A DNA stretch of 8,590 bases from assembly GCA_002418825.1 (NCBI GenBank), contig DIEW01000009.1, forward strand, positions 2,911 through 11,500, written 5' to 3'. The position numbers and the translations under genes were made by a program. Below, one piece after another: positions 6,045-8,590 of this stretch. The DNA is from Syntrophaceae bacterium UBA5764. Its GTDB lineage: Bacteria; Desulfobacterota; Syntrophia; Syntrophales; Smithellaceae. Below the pieces are notes generated by a model. The model was not told the DNA's origin. It was given only the letters and a program-made list of their open reading frames with translations, and did no database searches. How positions within the stretch are numbered: the stretch's first letter is position 1; each line of letters begins with the position of its first letter.

Positions 6045-7229
6045 TTATATCTTCCATGGGTCGACTTTGCTTTTCCCATACTGGAAATCCACTTCCAATT
6101 TGTGTAAATCGGTGGTTTTTTCTCCCCGATCACTCTTGATCGCGTCTATGCCGCGCCCGACACTGGATTTGTTTGAAGCGTAGGCTCTGGCCGTTTCTTC
6201 GGTGATTAAACCTTTTTCATACAATTCGACGATGCAACTGTCGAAAGTGATCATGCCGAAGGCCTTGCCCTGGCGGATAACGTCAAAAAATGTTTTTCCT
6301 TCAGATTCCCCGTGCAGGATGATGTCTTTGACGCGTAGACTTGTACCCATTGCTTCAAAGGCGGCGATACGTCCGCCACCAACTTTAGGCATGAGTCTCT
6401 GACAGACAATCCAGCGCAGTGAATCGGCCAGGCGCGTGCGGATTTGATTTTCTTCATCTATATTAAACATGCCGAGAATACGGTTAATGGTCTGACCGGC
6501 ATCAATCGTATGCAGGGTGCTTAAAACAAGATGCCCCGTTTCTGCCGCATTCAAGGCGATTTCCACCGATTCCCGATCGCGTATTTCGCCGACCAGAATC
6601 ACGTTAGGCGCCTGTCGCAGAGCGGCGCGCAGTCCGTTGGCAAAAGTATCAAAATCCTTGCCCAGTTCCCGCTGGTTTATCGTGGCTTTTTTCTGTGAAT
6701 GCATATATTCTACAGGGTCTTCCAGAGTAATTATATGCACGGAATTATGTTCATTAATTTCATTGATAACCGCGGCAAGAGAAGTGGTTTTCCCTGTTCC
6801 GGTGGCACCGGTAATAAGAACAATGCCGTTTTTTTCTGCAGCGATACTGTAAAATGCTTCTGGGAGGCCCAGTTCCGCGCAGGAAGGTATTTTCGATTCA
6901 AGCTTTCTTAGAACGATGGAATAATGGCCGAGCTGAGAAAAAATATTTACACGGAAGCGCGCAATACCAGGCAGTTCGTAAGACAGGTCGCACGAACCTT
7001 CCCTGATGAGGGTTTCGAGAAGCCTTTGGTCCTGATTAATTAAATTGAGCGCGAATATTTCTGTTTGAAAGGGCGTTAACTTTTCAAAGGTCGGTTCTAA
7101 TTCCACCGGCACCAGTTGACCGGCTGTTTCCACTTGAAACGGCTTGCCAACGGTCAGAATGCAGTCGGAAATGTTTATATTGGATTCCAACATTTTGGTC
7201 AGAATATAGTCTATTTCTGGTTTTTTCAT
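6045..7229 (-). CDS. PilT/PilU-family type IV pilus retraction ATPase, divergent paralogue
   Basis: Cytoplasmic hexameric ATPase of the secretion-ATPase superfamily, 394 residues. Walker A GATGTGKT is at 141-148 and the Asp box around TLEDPVEY at 168-175. Walker B is in NVILVGEIRD at 209-218 and the His box TGHLVLSTLH at 231-240. The N-terminal PilT motif ASDLHL is altered to ISDCILTVG (20-28). The AIRNLIRE motif needed for retraction in canonical PilT is not recognisable (SLRVKDIILHGE at 297-308 stands there). The C-terminus runs about 45 residues past the last conserved helix. The ATG at 7229 has AAGGA about seven bases upstream and lies 15 bases after the pilT stop, so the genes are co-transcribed. 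It resembles PilU, an accessory paralogue working with PilT, but I do not assert orthology. Confidence 0.93.
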   Translation of the reverse strand: MKKPEIDYILTKMLESNINISDCILTVGKPFQVETAGQLVPVELEPTFEKLTPFQTEIFALNLINQDQRLLETLIREGSCDLSYELPGIARFRVNIFSQLGHYSIVLRKLESKIPSCAELGLPEAFYSIAAEKNGIVLITGATGTGKTTSLAAVINEINEHNSVHIITLEDPVEYMHSQKKATINQRELGKDFDTFANGLRAALRQAPNVILVGEIRDRESVEIALNAAETGHLVLSTLHTIDAGQTINRILGMFNIDEENQIRTRLADSLRWIVCQRLMPKVGGGRIAAFEAMGTSLRVKDIILHGESEGKTFFDVIRQGKAFGMITFDSCIVELYEKGLITEETARAYASNKSSVGRGIDAIKSDRGEKTTDLHKLEVDFQYGKSKVDPWKI

Positions 7230-7244
7230 AAGCTATCCTTGCTT

Positions 7245-8327
7245 TTAGGCTTCCGTGAAATCTGAAGGCGGATATTTCAAAAACGGACGGAATCTGCTTT
7301 TGTCGTTAGCTTTAATGTAAGCCTCATCAGAACTGATCCAGCCACGGTTGTAAAGATCCAAGATGCCGTCATCCATTAGTTGCATTCCGTATTTTTTCCC
7401 CGTTTGAATGACGGAAGGTATTTGATAGGTTTTTGATTCGCGAATTAAATTGCGCACCGCGGGTGTGGCGATCAGGATTTCCAACGCGACACAGCGTCCT
7501 TTGATATCGACTCTTTTGAATAAAATCTGCGAAATAACCGCACGCAAGCCATCGGCCAGCGTGGAACGTATCTGCAATTGCTCGTGGGCGGGGAACACCT
7601 CGATAATTCTGTCTACCGTTTTTGCCGCGTTGGTTGTATGTACCGTGGCAAAAACAAGGTGACCGGTAGAAGCTGCTTCAAGCGCCAATGACATTGTTTC
7701 CAGGTCGCGCATTTCGCCCACCAGAATAATATCCGGGTCTTCGCGGAGCGCCCCGCGCAAGGCCGCGGCAAAACTCTTCGTGTGGATTCCCACTTCCCGT
7801 TGATTTATGATGCATCCCTGCGTTTGATGGACGAATTCGATGGGATCTTCAATTGTGATAATGTGATCCTTGCGCAAGCGGTTGGCCTCATCGATAATGG
7901 CGGCCAGGGTTGTGGATTTGCCGCATCCTGTGGGTCCGGTAACAAGCACCAGACCGCGAGGAAGGGTGGCTAATTTTGCCACGATAGACGGCAGCCCCAG
8001 TTCAGTGCATGTGGCGATTTTGCTTGGTATTTCGCGAAAGACAGCGCCAATCCCGTGTTTCTGCTGGAAGAAGTTGGCACGATAACGCGCCAGGGAAGGT
8101 ATTTCATAGGCAAAATCTATATCGCCTGTTTCTTCAAACTGTTTTATTTTATGTTCCGGCGTGATTTCGTAAAGAAGAACCTTTAATTCTTCGTTTGTTA
8201 ATTTGTCATATTTGATTCGTTCTATTTCTCCGCGGATTCTAAGGGCCGGTTGTTGGCCGGCGACAAGATGAAGATCGGAAGCGCCTTGATCATGCATCAG
8301 ATGAAAAAAAGCGTCAATTTTCGCCAT
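7245..8327 (-). CDS. pilT: Type IV pilus retraction ATPase PilT
   Basis: Hexameric cytoplasmic ATPase at the base of the type IV pilus that drives pilin disassembly and retraction, used for twitching motility and DNA uptake. The 360-residue length is close to standard PilT. Visible motifs are ASDLHL (16-21), Walker A GPTGCGKS (131-138), the Asp box TIEDPIEF (158-165), Walker B in DIILVGEMRD (199-208) and the His box TGHLVFATVHTTNAA (221-235). The PilT-specific AVRNLIRE (290-297) corresponds to AIRNLIRE. The ATG at 8327 has a good AAGGAG nine bases upstream. It is the first gene of the minus-strand operon, expressed from the promoter at 8456-8485 through a leader of about 120 bases. No other pilus genes are in the window. 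Confidence 0.96.
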   Translation of the reverse strand: MAKIDAFFHLMHDQGASDLHLVAGQQPALRIRGEIERIKYDKLTNEELKVLLYEITPEHKIKQFEETGDIDFAYEIPSLARYRANFFQQKHGIGAVFREIPSKIATCTELGLPSIVAKLATLPRGLVLVTGPTGCGKSTTLAAIIDEANRLRKDHIITIEDPIEFVHQTQGCIINQREVGIHTKSFAAALRGALREDPDIILVGEMRDLETMSLALEAASTGHLVFATVHTTNAAKTVDRIIEVFPAHEQLQIRSTLADGLRAVISQILFKRVDIKGRCVALEILIATPAVRNLIRESKTYQIPSVIQTGKKYGMQLMDDGILDLYNRGWISSDEAYIKANDKSRFRPFLKYPPSDFTEA

Positions 8328-8374
8328 TGGTTTTTTCTCCTTGAAAGAACAAGATTATGCTCCATTTTTGTAAT

Positions 8375-8389
8375 AGCGTGAAGGACGCT
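8375..8389 (-). other. Hairpin in the pilT leader
   Basis: AGCGT and ACGCT form a five-base-pair stem around a five-base loop that reads CCTTC in the pilT mRNA. With one adjacent stem base this gives UCCUU, complementary to AAGGA of the pilT ribosome site about 50 bases downstream. A smaller hairpin CCAC-AAA-GTGG lies at 8417-8427. A regulatory role is speculative. Confidence 0.3.
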
Positions 8390-8455
8390 GTACTTAAGCA
8401 CTCAATGGACACACGGCCACTTTGTGGTATTATAATATTGAATATTTACGCACCT

Positions 8456-8485
8456 AGTATAGAGAAAAGCCACTTATTTTGTCAA
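8456..8485 (-). promoter_or_regulatory. Sigma-70-type promoter of the pilT operon
   Basis: On the minus strand a perfect -35 TTGACA (8480-8485) and a -10 TATACT (8456-8461, five of six) are separated by 18 bases. The predicted start is near 8449, leaving a leader of about 120 bases before the pilT ATG. I see no sigma-54 (GG...GC) element. Confidence 0.75.
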
Positions 8486-8509
8486 GGTGAGAATCTGACT
8501 AACAATGTC

Positions 8510-8539
8510 TTGACACTAACATAGACAATAATATATGCT
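8510..8539 (+). promoter_or_regulatory. Putative promoter of the tRNA-Ala gene
   Basis: A perfect -35 TTGACA (8510-8515) is followed by overlapping -10 candidates, TATATG (8532-8537, spacer 16) or TATGCT (8534-8539, spacer 18), each with four of six matches. Transcription would start about 25-30 bases before the tRNA. It is back to back with the pilT promoter. Confidence 0.6.
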
Positions 8540-8571
8540 CGCCAACGTTTTTCCGGTTATAACTCAAGGTT

Positions 8572-8590
8572 GGGGATGTAGCTCAGCTGG
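8572..8590 (+). tRNA. tRNA-Ala, 5' part only (cut by window edge)
   Basis: The last 19 bases, GGGGATGTAGCTCAGCTGG, match the acceptor 5' strand and D-arm of bacterial tRNA-Ala. The TAGCTCAGCTGG block holds the internal box A. The anticodon lies beyond the window, so the identity rests on the GGGGATG acceptor start. It could be a lone tRNA or the start of a larger stable-RNA operon. Confidence 0.8.

Noticed and set aside
1..8590. Genomic island bounded by the two tRNA genes
   Set aside because: No integrase, direct repeat of a tRNA 3' end or phage gene is present. The tRNA 5' ends face into the window, whereas integration usually uses the 3' end. The contents are housekeeping genes.

Overview
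This window looks like ordinary chromosomal core DNA from a bacterium, most likely a strictly anaerobic member of the former Deltaproteobacteria (Desulfobacterota, perhaps a Syntrophales-like lineage). That placement is an inference. It rests on a HesB/IscA-type gene with an in-frame UGA at the conserved cysteine position, a class described from such anaerobes, on two tandem PilT-family ATPases, and on an archaeal/fungal-type aspartate-semialdehyde dehydrogenase. No rRNA or complete tRNA is present for a firmer placement.

Layout, left to right. A tRNA-Leu gene on the minus strand is cut by the left edge, with its own promoter. On the plus strand follow ribF (FAD synthetase) and asd, which are closely coupled, then a hairpin and an alkyladenine-type 3-methyladenine DNA glycosylase. 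A minus-strand AI-2E-family membrane permease converges on the glycosylase. After an AT-rich divergent intergenic region comes a plus-strand HesB/IscA-like gene whose codon 33 is UGA, then a clear intrinsic terminator and a TPR-repeat protein that starts just past it. From the right, a minus-strand operon runs pilT, a second pilT-like ATPase and a small degenerate receiver-domain protein. Its promoter lies back to back with the promoter of a plus-strand tRNA-Ala that is cut by the right edge.

The most important observation is the HesB-like gene at 4186-4500. Conventional gene calling would break it at the UGA and keep only the downstream part. Reading the UGA as selenocysteine gives a continuous 104-residue protein of normal family length. 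The selenocysteine sits exactly where the first iron-sulfur-ligand cysteine of HesB/IscA proteins lies, and a candidate bacterial SECIS hairpin follows in the expected distance range. HesB-like selenoproteins are already known as a family, so the class is not new, but this gene would be easily misannotated.

The genes do not form one pathway. ribF and asd are cofactor and amino-acid housekeeping, the glycosylase is base-excision repair, and the pilT operon powers type IV pilus retraction, with a possible signalling input from the receiver-like protein. The gap between the permease and the HesB-like gene (3919-4185) and the gap between pilT and tRNA-Ala (8328-8571) hold promoters and small hairpins but no gene that I can support. 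I see no mobile element, CRISPR array or prophage gene.
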